From Cohnella baijiui (GTDB lineage: Bacteria > Bacillota > Bacilli > Paenibacillales > Paenibacillaceae), in NCBI RefSeq assembly GCF_020731285.1, contig NZ_JAJFOW010000026.1, positions 38,666-102,665 of the forward strand: 64,000 nucleotides of DNA. The letters run 5' to 3'. Of the stretch, positions 24,817-33,561 are shown in pieces. Below the pieces are notes generated by a model. That model saw nothing but the letters and a program-made list of their open reading frames with translations. It ran no database searches and was not told where the DNA came from. How positions within the stretch are numbered: position 1 is the stretch's first letter; the number at the start of each line of letters is the position of its first letter. The position numbers and the translations under genes are program-made.

Positions 24817-26038
24817 CCACATGTTCTACTATAACGAATCGGGCCGATTCTACTCCGGCGGCAAGCTGCCTTACAAAGTTTGGCAGCGATACCTGAACGT
24901 CTTCGATCGGCTGACGGTCGTCGGCCGGGGCCGCAAGCTCCCCGCCGACGCCGACTCGGCCGGCAAGACGCTGTCGAGCGGGCCGAACGTCGAGTTTCTC
25001 GTCCTGCCCTCGCTCAGCAACCCGGTCAACAAGCTGATCAAGAAGGGATACGTCGAGCGTATGCTCAGCGAAGCCATCCTGCAGGCTGACGCGGTCATCG
25101 CGCGGCTGCCGAGCGAACTTGGCGCCGAGGCCGTCCGCCTCGCCCGCAAGTTCGGCAAGCCGTTCGCCGTCGAAGTCGTCGCGTGCGCCTGGGACGGACT
25201 ATGGAATTACGGCAGCGTCCAGGGCAAGCTGTACGCTCCGTTTTCCTATCAGAAGACGCGGTCTCTCGTCAGCCAAGCTCCGTACGCCATGTACGTGACG
25301 GATTCCTTCCTGCAGCGCCGTTATCCGAACAAGGCCGGACGCGTCGGCGTTTGCTCGAACGTCGAGATTGCCGAGTCGCCCGCCGAAGTGCTCGAGCGCC
25401 GTCTCGCGGGAATCCGAGGCCGGCAAGAGGAGAAGCCGATCGTCTTCGGGCTGATCGGCTCGTTGAACGGCCGTACCAAAGGGATCGATGTCGCGCTCCG
25501 GGCCCTGTCCCGCATCCGGGATCAGCTCCCGCCGTTCGAATTCCGCATCCTCGGCGACGGGTCGCAGGATCGCTGGAAGGCGCTTGCGGACCGGCTGTCG
25601 CTCGGCGACGCCGTGAAATTTTGCGGCGTGCTCCCAAGCGGCCAGGCGGTATGGGAATGGCTGGACGAAATCGATCTGTACCTGCAGCCGAGCTTTCAGG
25701 AAGGGCTGCCGCGGGCGGCGATCGAGGCGATGAGCCGGGGTTGTCCCGTCATCGGCTCGACGGCCGGCGGCATCCCCGAGCTGATCGGGGAGGAATGCCT
25801 GCACAAGCCGGGGCACGACCGTCAACTCGCGGAGCGGATCCTCGCATTTGCGGGTCGGACGGACGCGCTGGCCGAGCAGGCCAAGCGCAACTTCGCCCGC
25901 TCCGCCGATTACGTCAAGACGAAGCTCGACGACCGGCGCCAACGGTTCTGGCAATCGTTCCGGACGTATGCGGAGCAGACCGGCGAAAACCTCGCGCCGC
26001 TGGAAGCAATCGACAGAGAGAGGAGAGAGATGGCATGA
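24794..26038 (+). CDS. GT4-family glycosyltransferase
   Basis: This 414-residue GT-B glycosyltransferase starts MNVLWAHDHMFYYNESG, with GAGGAGGG about 6 nt upstream. The donor-binding C-terminal part shows LIGSLNGRTKGIDVALRALS, RILGDGSQDRW and LQPSFQEGLPRAAIEAMSRGCPVIG (E-x7-E). Overlaps of 23 bp with the acyltransferase and 4 bp with the epimerase indicate tight translational coupling. Sugar specificity is unknown. Confidence 0.9.
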   Translation: MNVLWAHDHMFYYNESGRFYSGGKLPYKVWQRYLNVFDRLTVVGRGRKLPADADSAGKTLSSGPNVEFLVLPSLSNPVNKLIKKGYVERMLSEAILQADAVIARLPSELGAEAVRLARKFGKPFAVEVVACAWDGLWNYGSVQGKLYAPFSYQKTRSLVSQAPYAMYVTDSFLQRRYPNKAGRVGVCSNVEIAESPAEVLERRLAGIRGRQEEKPIVFGLIGSLNGRTKGIDVALRALSRIRDQLPPFEFRILGDGSQDRWKALADRLSLGDAVKFCGVLPSGQAVWEWLDEIDLYLQPSFQEGLPRAAIEAMSRGCPVIGSTAGGIPELIGEECLHKPGHDRQLAERILAFAGRTDALAEQAKRNFARSADYVKTKLDDRRQRFWQSFRTYAEQTGENLAPLEAIDRERREMA

Positions 26039-27066
26039 CGATCGTCGTGACGGGTGCCGCCGGCTTCATCGGCTACCATCTGGCCGCGCGGCTGCTGCTC
26101 GAAGGCAAGCAAGTCGTCGGCATCGACAACATGAACGACTATTACGACGTCCGGCTGAAGGAGGACCGCCTCGCGCGGATCGCCGATCATCCGAACTTCA
26201 CCTTTCACCGGCTCGACGTGGCGGACGCCGCGGCGCTGGAAGACGCTCTCGCCGGCGTGGAAGCGGAGGCTTTCATCCATCTGGCCGCCCAGGCGGGCGT
26301 CCGCTACAGCTTGCAAAATCCGCGGGCCTACATCGACGCCAACCTGGTCGGCTTCGGCAACGTGCTCGAATGGTGCCGTCACCATCGGCCGGCGCACCTC
26401 ATCTACGCTTCGTCGAGCTCGGTCTACGGCATGAACGAGACGATGCCGTTCTCCGTGCACGACAACGTCGATCATCCGGTCAGCCTGTACGCGGCGACCA
26501 AAAAAGCGAACGAGCTGATGGCGCATTCCTACAGCCATCTCTACGGCATCCCGACGAGCGGCTTGCGCTTTTTCACCGTCTACGGTCCCTGGGGACGACC
26601 GGACATGGCGTACTTCTCGTTTACGCAAAAGATTCGGGAAGGCCGTCCGATCGAAGTGTTCAACGAGGGACGCATGCAGCGGGATTTCACCTATGTCGAC
26701 GACATCGTCGAGGGCATCTTCAGGCTGATCCCGGTCGTGCCCGCTCCGAATCCGGACTGGGACCGCCGCGCGGCCGATCCGGGCACGAGCAGCGCGCCTT
26801 ACCGGGTGTACAACATCGGCAACCATCAGCCGGTCGAGCTGATGACGATGATCCGCACGATCGAGGAAGCCGTGGGCCGCGAAGCCGTCATCGACTACAA
26901 GCCGATGCAGCCCGGGGACGTCACGGCGACGTACGCGGATATCGCCGACCTGCAGCGGGCGACGGGCTTCGCCCCGTCGACGCCGATCGAAGAAGGGCTG
27001 CGCCGGTTCGTCGCCTGGCACAATGCTTATTACGAGGAGAGGGAGATGGTCGTCCCGGCTACCTGA
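26035..27066 (+). CDS. UDP-glucuronate 4-epimerase-like SDR enzyme
   Basis: This 343-residue extended SDR has the NAD motif TGAAGFIG (residues 6-13) and catalytic Y152xxxK156 in LYAATKKANE. The block GIDNMNDYYDVRLKEDRL after the first beta-alpha units is typical of CapI/LpsL-type UDP-glucuronate epimerases, as is FTVYGPWGRPDMAYF. It would turn UDP-GlcA (from Ugd, 31710) into UDP-GalA for the glycan. The start ATG overlaps the preceding stop. Confidence 0.88.
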   Translation: MTIVVTGAAGFIGYHLAARLLLEGKQVVGIDNMNDYYDVRLKEDRLARIADHPNFTFHRLDVADAAALEDALAGVEAEAFIHLAAQAGVRYSLQNPRAYIDANLVGFGNVLEWCRHHRPAHLIYASSSSVYGMNETMPFSVHDNVDHPVSLYAATKKANELMAHSYSHLYGIPTSGLRFFTVYGPWGRPDMAYFSFTQKIREGRPIEVFNEGRMQRDFTYVDDIVEGIFRLIPVVPAPNPDWDRRAADPGTSSAPYRVYNIGNHQPVELMTMIRTIEEAVGREAVIDYKPMQPGDVTATYADIADLQRATGFAPSTPIEEGLRRFVAWHNAYYEEREMVVPAT

Positions 27067-27105
27067 GGCCGTCCCGCGAGAGAGCTACGAGAGTGGAGGA
27101 GGGAA

Positions 27106-28899
27106 ATGATGACGAAGATCGCTCACGTCTGTACGTCCGCGATCAGCCACAAAATATTGGCCGACAAGCTGGAGCTGCTGCGGCGCGCCGGATACGACGT
27201 GCATCTGGTGTCCTCCAAGGACGGCTACGATCCGCGAATGACGGAGGCGACGGGACTCGCGCTGCACTTCGTGCCGATGGAGCGGCAGATTCGCCCCCTG
27301 GCGGATCTGAAATCGGTGCTGCGGCTGAGGCGACTGTTTCGCGAACAGCGGTATGACGTCGTCCATACACACACGGCCAAAGCCGGCGTGATCGGTCGGA
27401 TCGCGGCTTGGACGGCGCGCGTGCCGACGATCGTGCATACGAGCCACGGCCTGCCGTTTTACGAAGGCCAGTCCCCGCGGGCGTACCGGCTGTACCGGAC
27501 GCTGGAGCGGATCGGAGCCCGCTTCTGCCACGCGCTCTCCTCGCAGAACCGGGAAGACGTCGCCAAGCTGCAGGAGCTCGCGCCGGGCAAGCCGGTCTAC
27601 TGGGAGGGCAACGGAGTCGATCTGGACAAGCTGACCGAGGAAAGGGATCGCGTCAGCGCACAGACGCTGTCGCTGCTGCGGACCGCGTACGGGCTGCCCG
27701 CAGATCGCCGCGTGCTGCTCGTGGGCGCGCGATTCGAGCCGGTCAAAAACCACGCCCTGCTGCTGGACGCGCTCGATCGGCTGAACCGGCTCGGCAAGCT
27801 CGACTTTACGACGCTGCTAGCGGGCACGGGGCCGCTCGAACAGGAGATCCAGTCGCGCATCACTTCGCTCGGCCTAACGGACTGGGTGCTGCTCATCGGA
27901 CATCAGTCTCCGCTGCACGATCATCTCGTCCTGGCGGACGCCGTGGCGCTCACGTCGGACAAGGAGGGCATCCCGCGCATCGTCATGGAAGCGATGGCGT
28001 TCGGCAAGCCCGTCGTCGCGACGGACGCGCTCGGCACCCGGGAGCTGGTCTCGCACGGCCGCACGGGACTGCTCGCGCCGCTGGGCAGGCCCGATCTGCT
28101 GGCCGAAGCGCTCGAGCGGCTTATGGGCGACGAGGATCTTAGGGTGCGGATGGGCGCGGAAGCCCGACGCGTCGTCGAAACGCAGTTCACCGAGCGAATC
28201 GTCGTGGAACGGCTGAGCCGACTTTACGCCGAGCTCGATCCGCGCGATCCGGCCTCGCTTCGGCGGCCGGGATCCCGACGCCGCGCGATCGCCAAGCGCC
28301 TGACGGACCTCGCGATCGCCGCGCCTGCGCTGCTGCTCCTGTCGCCGACGATGCTGCTTGTCGCCGCCCTCGTGCGATGGAAGCTGGGCGGACCGGTTCT
28401 GTTCCGGCAGGAGCGGCCGGGGTTGTACGGCAGGCCGTTCAAGGTGCTCAAGTTCCGCACGATGACGGACCGCCGGGACGAAAACGGAGCGCTGCTGCCC
28501 GACGCGGAGCGGCTCACTTCGTTCGGCAAGCTGCTGCGCAAGCTCAGCCTCGACGAGCTGCCGCAGCTGCTGAACGTGGTCAAAGGCGAAATGAGCCTCG
28601 TCGGTCCGCGGCCGCTGCTCATGGAATACTTGTCGCTTTATACGTCCGAGCAGGCGCGGCGACACCATCTGCGTCCCGGCATTACCGGCTGGGCGCAGGT
28701 GAACGGGCGCAACGCCGTTTCGTGGGAAGAGAAGTTCCGGCTCGACGTCGATTACGTCGACAAGCAGTCCTGGCGGCTGGACTTCAAGATTCTCTCCCTG
28801 ACGGTGCTGAAGGTCGTCCGAAGGGAAGGCATCGCACAGGAAGGGCAGGCCACCGTCAGCAAATTCACGGGCAACCGGGAGATGGAGATGACCTCATGA
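27106..28899 (+). CDS. Fusion: GT4 glycosyltransferase + PglC-like phosphoglycosyl transferase
   Basis: The 597-residue fusion has residues 1-380 as a GT4 enzyme (VHTHTAKAGVIGRIAAWTARV; ALTSDKEGIPRIVMEAMAFGKPVV), close in pattern to CapM/PglA. Residues ~395-597 are a bacterial sugar transferase: one re-entrant hydrophobic helix, LFRQERPGLYGRPFKVLKFRTM, the catalytic Asp-Glu dyad D483-E484 in SLDELPQL, and LVGPRPLL / GITGWAQVNGRN. The PGT half would transfer a sugar phosphate (probably diNAcBac-1-P) to undecaprenyl phosphate and the GT half would add the second sugar, so the first two membrane steps are on one chain. GGAGGAGGG precedes ATGATG; either ATG may start it. Confidence 0.93.
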   Translation: MMTKIAHVCTSAISHKILADKLELLRRAGYDVHLVSSKDGYDPRMTEATGLALHFVPMERQIRPLADLKSVLRLRRLFREQRYDVVHTHTAKAGVIGRIAAWTARVPTIVHTSHGLPFYEGQSPRAYRLYRTLERIGARFCHALSSQNREDVAKLQELAPGKPVYWEGNGVDLDKLTEERDRVSAQTLSLLRTAYGLPADRRVLLVGARFEPVKNHALLLDALDRLNRLGKLDFTTLLAGTGPLEQEIQSRITSLGLTDWVLLIGHQSPLHDHLVLADAVALTSDKEGIPRIVMEAMAFGKPVVATDALGTRELVSHGRTGLLAPLGRPDLLAEALERLMGDEDLRVRMGAEARRVVETQFTERIVVERLSRLYAELDPRDPASLRRPGSRRRAIAKRLTDLAIAAPALLLLSPTMLLVAALVRWKLGGPVLFRQERPGLYGRPFKVLKFRTMTDRRDENGALLPDAERLTSFGKLLRKLSLDELPQLLNVVKGEMSLVGPRPLLMEYLSLYTSEQARRHHLRPGITGWAQVNGRNAVSWEEKFRLDVDYVDKQSWRLDFKILSLTVLKVVRREGIAQEGQATVSKFTGNREMEMTS

Positions 28900-29567
28900 C
28901 GAGACAAGCGCTCATCCTCATTGGAGCCGGCGGTCATGGCAAAGTCGTCGCCGAGGCGGCCGCCGCCTCCGGCAAATACCGGATCGCCGCGATCGCGGAC
29001 GACAAGTACGACTCGGAGCGAGTGGAAGGCGGCGTCCTGCGCGTCCCGGTTTCCGAAGTGCCCCGGCTCATCGGGCGGTTGGACGACGTGCAGCTGTTCC
29101 TCGCCGTCGGCGCGAACGCCGTACGCGAGCGGCTGGAGGCCCGGCTGGGCCTGTCCGCAGAATGGTACGCGACGATTGTCCATCCGGCGGCTGTGGTCAG
29201 CCCGAGCGCGCGGCTTGGCCGGGGCACCGTTCTGCTGGCCGGCGCCGTCCTGAATGCCGACGCCAAAGTCGGCAGGCATGCCATCGTCAACAGCCGGGCG
29301 GTCGTCGAGCACGACTGCGACGTCGGCGACTACGTCCACGTGTCGCCGGCAGCTGCGCTCGCCGGCGGCGTCACCGTGGAGACGGGGGCGCACGTCGGCA
29401 TCGGCGCCAACGTGCTGCCGGGACTTACGATCGGCGCCTGGAGCACGCTCGGCGCGGGCGCGGCGGCGATCCGCGACGTCCCCGCCCGCTGCACGGCGGT
29501 AGGCGTCCCGGCATCGCATATCCGATACCGCAACGCCCAAGCGGAGCAGCTGCTCCATGCGGAGTGA
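28896..29567 (+). CDS. epsM: UDP-4-amino-sugar N-acetyltransferase (PglD/EpsM/NeuD family)
   Basis: This 223-residue protein has an N-terminal Rossmann-like UDP-sugar domain (LILIGAGGHGKVVAEA) and a C-terminal left-handed beta-helix. The catalytic-base histidine is H139 in AVVEHDCDVGDYVHVSP. In PglD/EpsM it acetylates the 4-amino group of UDP-4-amino-4,6-dideoxy-GlcNAc to give UDP-diNAcBac. The ATG at 28896 overlaps the preceding TGA, and the aminotransferase follows 25 bp later, as in pgl and eps loci. Confidence 0.93.
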   Translation: MTRQALILIGAGGHGKVVAEAAAASGKYRIAAIADDKYDSERVEGGVLRVPVSEVPRLIGRLDDVQLFLAVGANAVRERLEARLGLSAEWYATIVHPAAVVSPSARLGRGTVLLAGAVLNADAKVGRHAIVNSRAVVEHDCDVGDYVHVSPAAALAGGVTVETGAHVGIGANVLPGLTIGAWSTLGAGAAAIRDVPARCTAVGVPASHIRYRNAQAEQLLHAE

Positions 29568-29592
29568 AAAGACAGAGAGGAGAGGAACGACC

Positions 29593-30819
29593 ATGCCGAA
29601 AACGGCGCCGCAAAGCATAACGCCAGCCCCGTCCCCCATGGACCCGCAAGATCGTCCGCCCCGCATTTTCCTGTCCCCACCCCACATCGGGGAGCGGGAG
29701 CAGATTTACGTGCGCGAGGCGTTCGACACGAACTGGATCGCCCCGCTCGGGCCGCACGTCGAAGCGTTCGAGCAGGAGCTTGCCGCCTACGCGGGTTGCG
29801 CCGGCGCGGCCGCCCTCAGCTCCGGCACGGCTGCCATCCATTTGGCGCTGCGGCTCGCCGGGGTCGGCCCCGGAGACGACGTGTTCGTCTCCTCGCTCAC
29901 CTTCGTCGCGAGCGTTAATCCGATTCTGTACCAGGGCGCCAATCCCGTCCTGATCGATTCGGACGAGGAGAGCTGGAATCTGTCCGTTCCCGCTCTGAAG
30001 CGCGCCTTCGCAGACGCCGAACAGGCCGGACGGTTGCCCAAGGCGGTCGTCGTCGTCAACCTTTACGGCCAGAGCGCGGATATGGACCCGATTCTCGAGC
30101 TGTGCGACGCCTATGGGGTGCCCGTCATCGAGGACGCGGCCGAGTCGCTCGGCGCTACTTATAAAGGAAGACAAAGCGGAACGCTCGGCGCATACGGCAT
30201 CTATTCGTTCAACGGCAACAAAATCATCACGACGTCCGGCGGCGGCATGCTGGTATCCAACGACGCCGTCGCGCTGGAGCGCGCCCGCCATTGGGCGACG
30301 CAGGCGAGAGAGCCGGCCGCGCACTACGAGCATACGCAGATCGGCTACAACTACCGGCTCAGCAACGTGCTGGCCGGCGTCGGCCGGGGCCAACTGCAGG
30401 TGCTGGAGGAGCGGGTCGCCGCACGGCGCGCCGTATTCGCCAGATACGAGCAGGCGCTCGGAGGGATTCCGGGTATTCGATTCATGCCGGAAGCGTCCTA
30501 CGGGCGGTCGACTCGCTGGCTGACGGCGCTGACGGTCAACCCGGCGGAAGCCGGCGTTACGTCCGCCCAGCTGATCGCGGCGCTCGCCGAAGCCAATATC
30601 GAGTCCCGTCCGGTGTGGAAGCCCATGCACCGCCAGCCGCTGCTCGAAGTGTACCGTTATTACCCGCACGACAAGGGGGACAGCGTCTCCGACCGGCTGT
30701 TCGAGCAGGGGATGTGCCTGCCGTCCGGCTCCAGCCTGTCCGAGCACGATCAAGACCGCGTCATCGCCTGCTTGCTGGCGACAATCCAAGGATGGAGGTA
30801 CCGACATGAAAGTGCGTAA
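29593..30819 (+). CDS. epsN: PLP-dependent UDP-4-keto-sugar aminotransferase (PglE/EpsN, DegT/DnrJ/EryC1 family)
   Basis: This 408-residue type-I-fold aminotransferase has the PLP lysine K210 in YSFNGNKIITTSGGG, an AALSSGTAAIHLAL phosphate-binding region and VIEDAAESLGATYKG. It would transaminate UDP-4-keto-6-deoxy-GlcNAc (product of the 18491 gene) with glutamate. I chose ATG 29593 because AGAGGAGAGG lies just upstream. The first ~25 residues are Pro-rich and variable. The end overlaps gtaB by 14 bp. Confidence 0.93.
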   Translation: MPKTAPQSITPAPSPMDPQDRPPRIFLSPPHIGEREQIYVREAFDTNWIAPLGPHVEAFEQELAAYAGCAGAAALSSGTAAIHLALRLAGVGPGDDVFVSSLTFVASVNPILYQGANPVLIDSDEESWNLSVPALKRAFADAEQAGRLPKAVVVVNLYGQSADMDPILELCDAYGVPVIEDAAESLGATYKGRQSGTLGAYGIYSFNGNKIITTSGGGMLVSNDAVALERARHWATQAREPAAHYEHTQIGYNYRLSNVLAGVGRGQLQVLEERVAARRAVFARYEQALGGIPGIRFMPEASYGRSTRWLTALTVNPAEAGVTSAQLIAALAEANIESRPVWKPMHRQPLLEVYRYYPHDKGDSVSDRLFEQGMCLPSGSSLSEHDQDRVIACLLATIQGWRYRHESA

Positions 30820-31708
30820 AGCGATTATCCCCGCGGCCGGTCTCGGCACCCGGTTCCTGCCCGCCACCAAGGCGCAGCCGAAGGAAATGCTGCCGATCGT
30901 GGACAAGCCGACCATTCAGTACATCGTTGAGGAAGCGATCGCTTCGGGCATCGAGGACATCCTGATCGTAAGCGGACGCGGCAAGCGTGCGATCGAGGAC
31001 CATTTCGACAAGTCGTTCGAGCTTGAGGAGACGCTGGACAAGAAGGGCAAGAAAAACGAGCTTGCGCAAATCCGCTCCATCTCCGACATGGCGAACATTC
31101 ACTATATCCGGCAAAAGGAGCCCAAGGGGCTCGGCCACGCCATCTGGTGCGCACGCAGCTTCGTCGGGGATGAGCCGTTCGCGGTGCTGCTCGGCGACGA
31201 TATCGTGCAGTCGGAGGAGCCTTGCCTGAAGCAGCTCATCCGCGTCTTCTCGCGCTACTCCTCCTCGGTCGTCGGAGTGCAGCGAGTCGCCGACGAGGAC
31301 GTGTCCAAATACGGAATCATCGCGCCTCGCGGCTCGTCGATCGAACCGTCGGTCTTTTTCCTCGACTCTCTCGTGGAAAAACCCTCCCGCAAGGCGGCGC
31401 CTTCCAACTACGCGATCATGGGCCGCTACGTCCTGATGCCGGAAATCTTCGACATTCTTGAACATCAGGAGCCCGGCGCCGGCGGCGAGATCCAGCTGAC
31501 CGACGCGATCAAGCAGCTCAACGAGCTGAAGACCGTCGTCGCGTACAACTTCGAAGGCGTGCGCTACGACGTGGGCGACAAGTTCGGCTTTATCAAGGCG
31601 ACGCTGGACTTCGCGCTTCAGCGCGACGATCTGCGCGGCGACGTCCTCGGCTACATTCAATCGACTTACGAGCAGCAGCTCGCATTCTTGAACAAGGTGG
31701 CGAAGTAG
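30806..31708 (+). CDS. gtaB: UTP-glucose-1-phosphate uridylyltransferase
   Basis: It makes UDP-glucose from UTP and glucose-1-phosphate. At 300 residues with IPAAGLGTRFLPATKAQPKEMLPIVDKP, the nucleotide-binding signature of GalU/GtaB is complete; LLGDDIV and the YDVGDKFGF C-terminal block are also present. It lies directly before ugd (1 bp gap), forming a UDP-Glc to UDP-GlcA module inside the exopolysaccharide locus. The ribosome binding site GGATGGAGG sits in the end of the aminotransferase gene. Confidence 0.96.
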   Translation: MKVRKAIIPAAGLGTRFLPATKAQPKEMLPIVDKPTIQYIVEEAIASGIEDILIVSGRGKRAIEDHFDKSFELEETLDKKGKKNELAQIRSISDMANIHYIRQKEPKGLGHAIWCARSFVGDEPFAVLLGDDIVQSEEPCLKQLIRVFSRYSSSVVGVQRVADEDVSKYGIIAPRGSSIEPSVFFLDSLVEKPSRKAAPSNYAIMGRYVLMPEIFDILEHQEPGAGGEIQLTDAIKQLNELKTVVAYNFEGVRYDVGDKFGFIKATLDFALQRDDLRGDVLGYIQSTYEQQLAFLNKVAK

Positions 31709-31709
31709 C

Positions 31710-33053
31710 ATGCAGAAAATCGCGGTGATCGGTACGGGATACGTAGGTCTAGTCTCGGGCACTTGCTTCGCGGAGGTCGGCAACCGGATCGTCTGCTGCG
31801 ACATCGACGAGCGCAAGATCGAGATGCTGAAACGGGGCGTCGTGCCCATCTATGAGCCGGGGCTCAAGGAGCTGATCGACAAAAACGTGGCCGCGCAGCG
31901 GCTGCTCTTCACCTCGAACGTGGGCGAAGCGATCGAAGCCGCCGACATCGTCTACATCGCCGTCGGCACGCCGATGTCGGAGTCGGGCGAAGCCGACATG
32001 AAGTACGTCAAGGCGGTCGCCAAGCAAATCGGCGAGCACCTGAACAGCTACAAGATCGTCGTCAACAAGAGCACCGTTCCGGTCGGGACGGGCGAGCTGG
32101 TACGGCAAATCATCTTCAACCACCGCAAGTACCCCAGCGTCCACTTCGACGTCGTGTCCAACCCGGAATTTCTCCGCGAAGGGTCCGCGATCTCCGACTG
32201 CATGAACATGGACCGCGCGATCATCGGCTCAACGAGCGACAAAGCGGCCAAAGTCATCGCCGATCTCCACGCCCCATTCGGGACGCGCATCTTCATCACC
32301 GACCTCGAGAGCGCGGAGATGATCAAGTACGCGGCGAACGCGTTTCTCGCCACGAAGATCTCGTTCATCAATGCGATCGCCAACATCTGCGAGCGGGTCG
32401 GAGCGGACGTCACCCATGTCTCGGAGGGGATGGGGCTCGACAGCCGGATCGGCGGCAAGTTCCTCCAGGCGGGCATCGGCTACGGCGGCTCCTGCTTCCC
32501 GAAGGATACCTATGCGCTCGCGCATATCGCCGATCAGTCGGGATACGACTTCGAGCTGCTGAAGGCCGTCATCCGGACGAACGATCGCCAGCGGCTGCTT
32601 GTGCTGGACAAGCTCGGGCATGCCCTCGGGAGCCTCGCGGGCAAGCGGATCGGCGTTCTCGGCCTTGCATTCAAGCCGAACACGGACGATATGCGCTACG
32701 CGCCGTCGCTCACGATCGTGCCCGAGCTGGTGCGGATGGGCGCCGAGATCCGGGCTTACGATCCGATCGCGGCGGAGACGGCGAAGCCGCTTCTCCCCGG
32801 GGAGGTCGTCTACTGCGGCTCGGTCGAGGAGACGATCGAGGATTGCGACGCATGCGTCATCCTGACGGAATGGTCGGAGATCACCGGCATGGATCTGGCC
32901 AAGGTGCCGAAGCTGATGCGCGCGGCCCTCGTTGTCGACGGACGGAACTGCTTCGCCCAAGAGACGATGCAGCAGCACGGCATCGCCTATCATTCGATCG
33001 GCCGCCGGCCGGTGGACGTGGTGGGCAGTGGGCAGCATACGGCGAACTTCTAA
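31710..33053 (+). CDS. ugd: UDP-glucose 6-dehydrogenase
   Basis: It oxidises UDP-glucose twice to UDP-glucuronate. The 447-residue protein has NAD motif GTGYVGLVSG (7-16), catalytic cysteine C262 in GYGGSCFPKD, and the VLGLAFKPNTDDMRYAPS block. The family is a known substrate of BY-kinases, and such a kinase is encoded 13 kb upstream in the same locus. The C-terminal coding end overlaps the VanZ-like gene. Confidence 0.96.
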   Translation: MQKIAVIGTGYVGLVSGTCFAEVGNRIVCCDIDERKIEMLKRGVVPIYEPGLKELIDKNVAAQRLLFTSNVGEAIEAADIVYIAVGTPMSESGEADMKYVKAVAKQIGEHLNSYKIVVNKSTVPVGTGELVRQIIFNHRKYPSVHFDVVSNPEFLREGSAISDCMNMDRAIIGSTSDKAAKVIADLHAPFGTRIFITDLESAEMIKYAANAFLATKISFINAIANICERVGADVTHVSEGMGLDSRIGGKFLQAGIGYGGSCFPKDTYALAHIADQSGYDFELLKAVIRTNDRQRLLVLDKLGHALGSLAGKRIGVLGLAFKPNTDDMRYAPSLTIVPELVRMGAEIRAYDPIAAETAKPLLPGEVVYCGSVEETIEDCDACVILTEWSEITGMDLAKVPKLMRAALVVDGRNCFAQETMQQHGIAYHSIGRRPVDVVGSGQHTANF

Positions 33054-33561
33054 GTTCTTTCTCGGTCTGGCCGCATTGGCCTGGTGCGGCTTGATCTTCC
33101 GTCTCTCCCGGCAGTCATACGCTCAGCAGAGCATTCGTCCTTGGTTGCGCAAGCTCGCACCAAAGGAGGTGATATCCGAGCGCTTACCGGAAGTAACGGT
33201 CTACTACGACGGTGCGGTTATTGTCGCCCGTCAGGATCCTTACCGCTTCATCGAATTCTTCGTCCGCAAAGGCGGGCACCTGACGATCTACGCCATACTG
33301 GCGGCCATCGCGACGTTCGCTCTGCGAAGCTTGCCGGGTATGCGTGCCAAGCGGGCTATCGCGACCGCCGTCGTGCTCGTCTTGACGTTAATCGTGGCGC
33401 TGACCGACGAGGGCCTGCAGTCCAGGGCTGCCCTGCGCACGCCGACGCTGCTCGACGTAGGCGTCGATTTGATCGGCGCAGTCATCGGACTTTGGATCAG
33501 TTGGGGATTCGGTCGTAAGCGAAGGGATACCTCAAGAAAGAGGAAGGATGATCAAGCTTGA
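33028..33561 (+). CDS. VanZ-like membrane protein
   Basis: The protein is about 177 residues. The VanZ signature is visible: FVRKGGHLTIYAILAAIATF, then ALTDEGLQSR and TPTLLDVGVDLIGAVIGL. It has four hydrophobic segments with a charged C-terminal tail. I propose GTG at 33028 as start (26-bp overlap with ugd); the ribosome binding site there is weak, and TTG 33076 is an alternative. The biochemical role of VanZ proteins is not established; links to teicoplanin resistance and envelope homeostasis are known. The stop overlaps the next start by 4 bp. Confidence 0.8.
   Translation: MGSIRRTSKFFLGLAALAWCGLIFRLSRQSYAQQSIRPWLRKLAPKEVISERLPEVTVYYDGAVIVARQDPYRFIEFFVRKGGHLTIYAILAAIATFALRSLPGMRAKRAIATAVVLVLTLIVALTDEGLQSRAALRTPTLLDVGVDLIGAVIGLWISWGFGRKRRDTSRKRKDDQA

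Noticed and set aside
32932..33027. Longer N-terminus for the VanZ-like protein
   Set aside because: The extra residues are an out-of-frame reading of the ugd 3' end, rich in Arg/Ser and without hydrophobic character.
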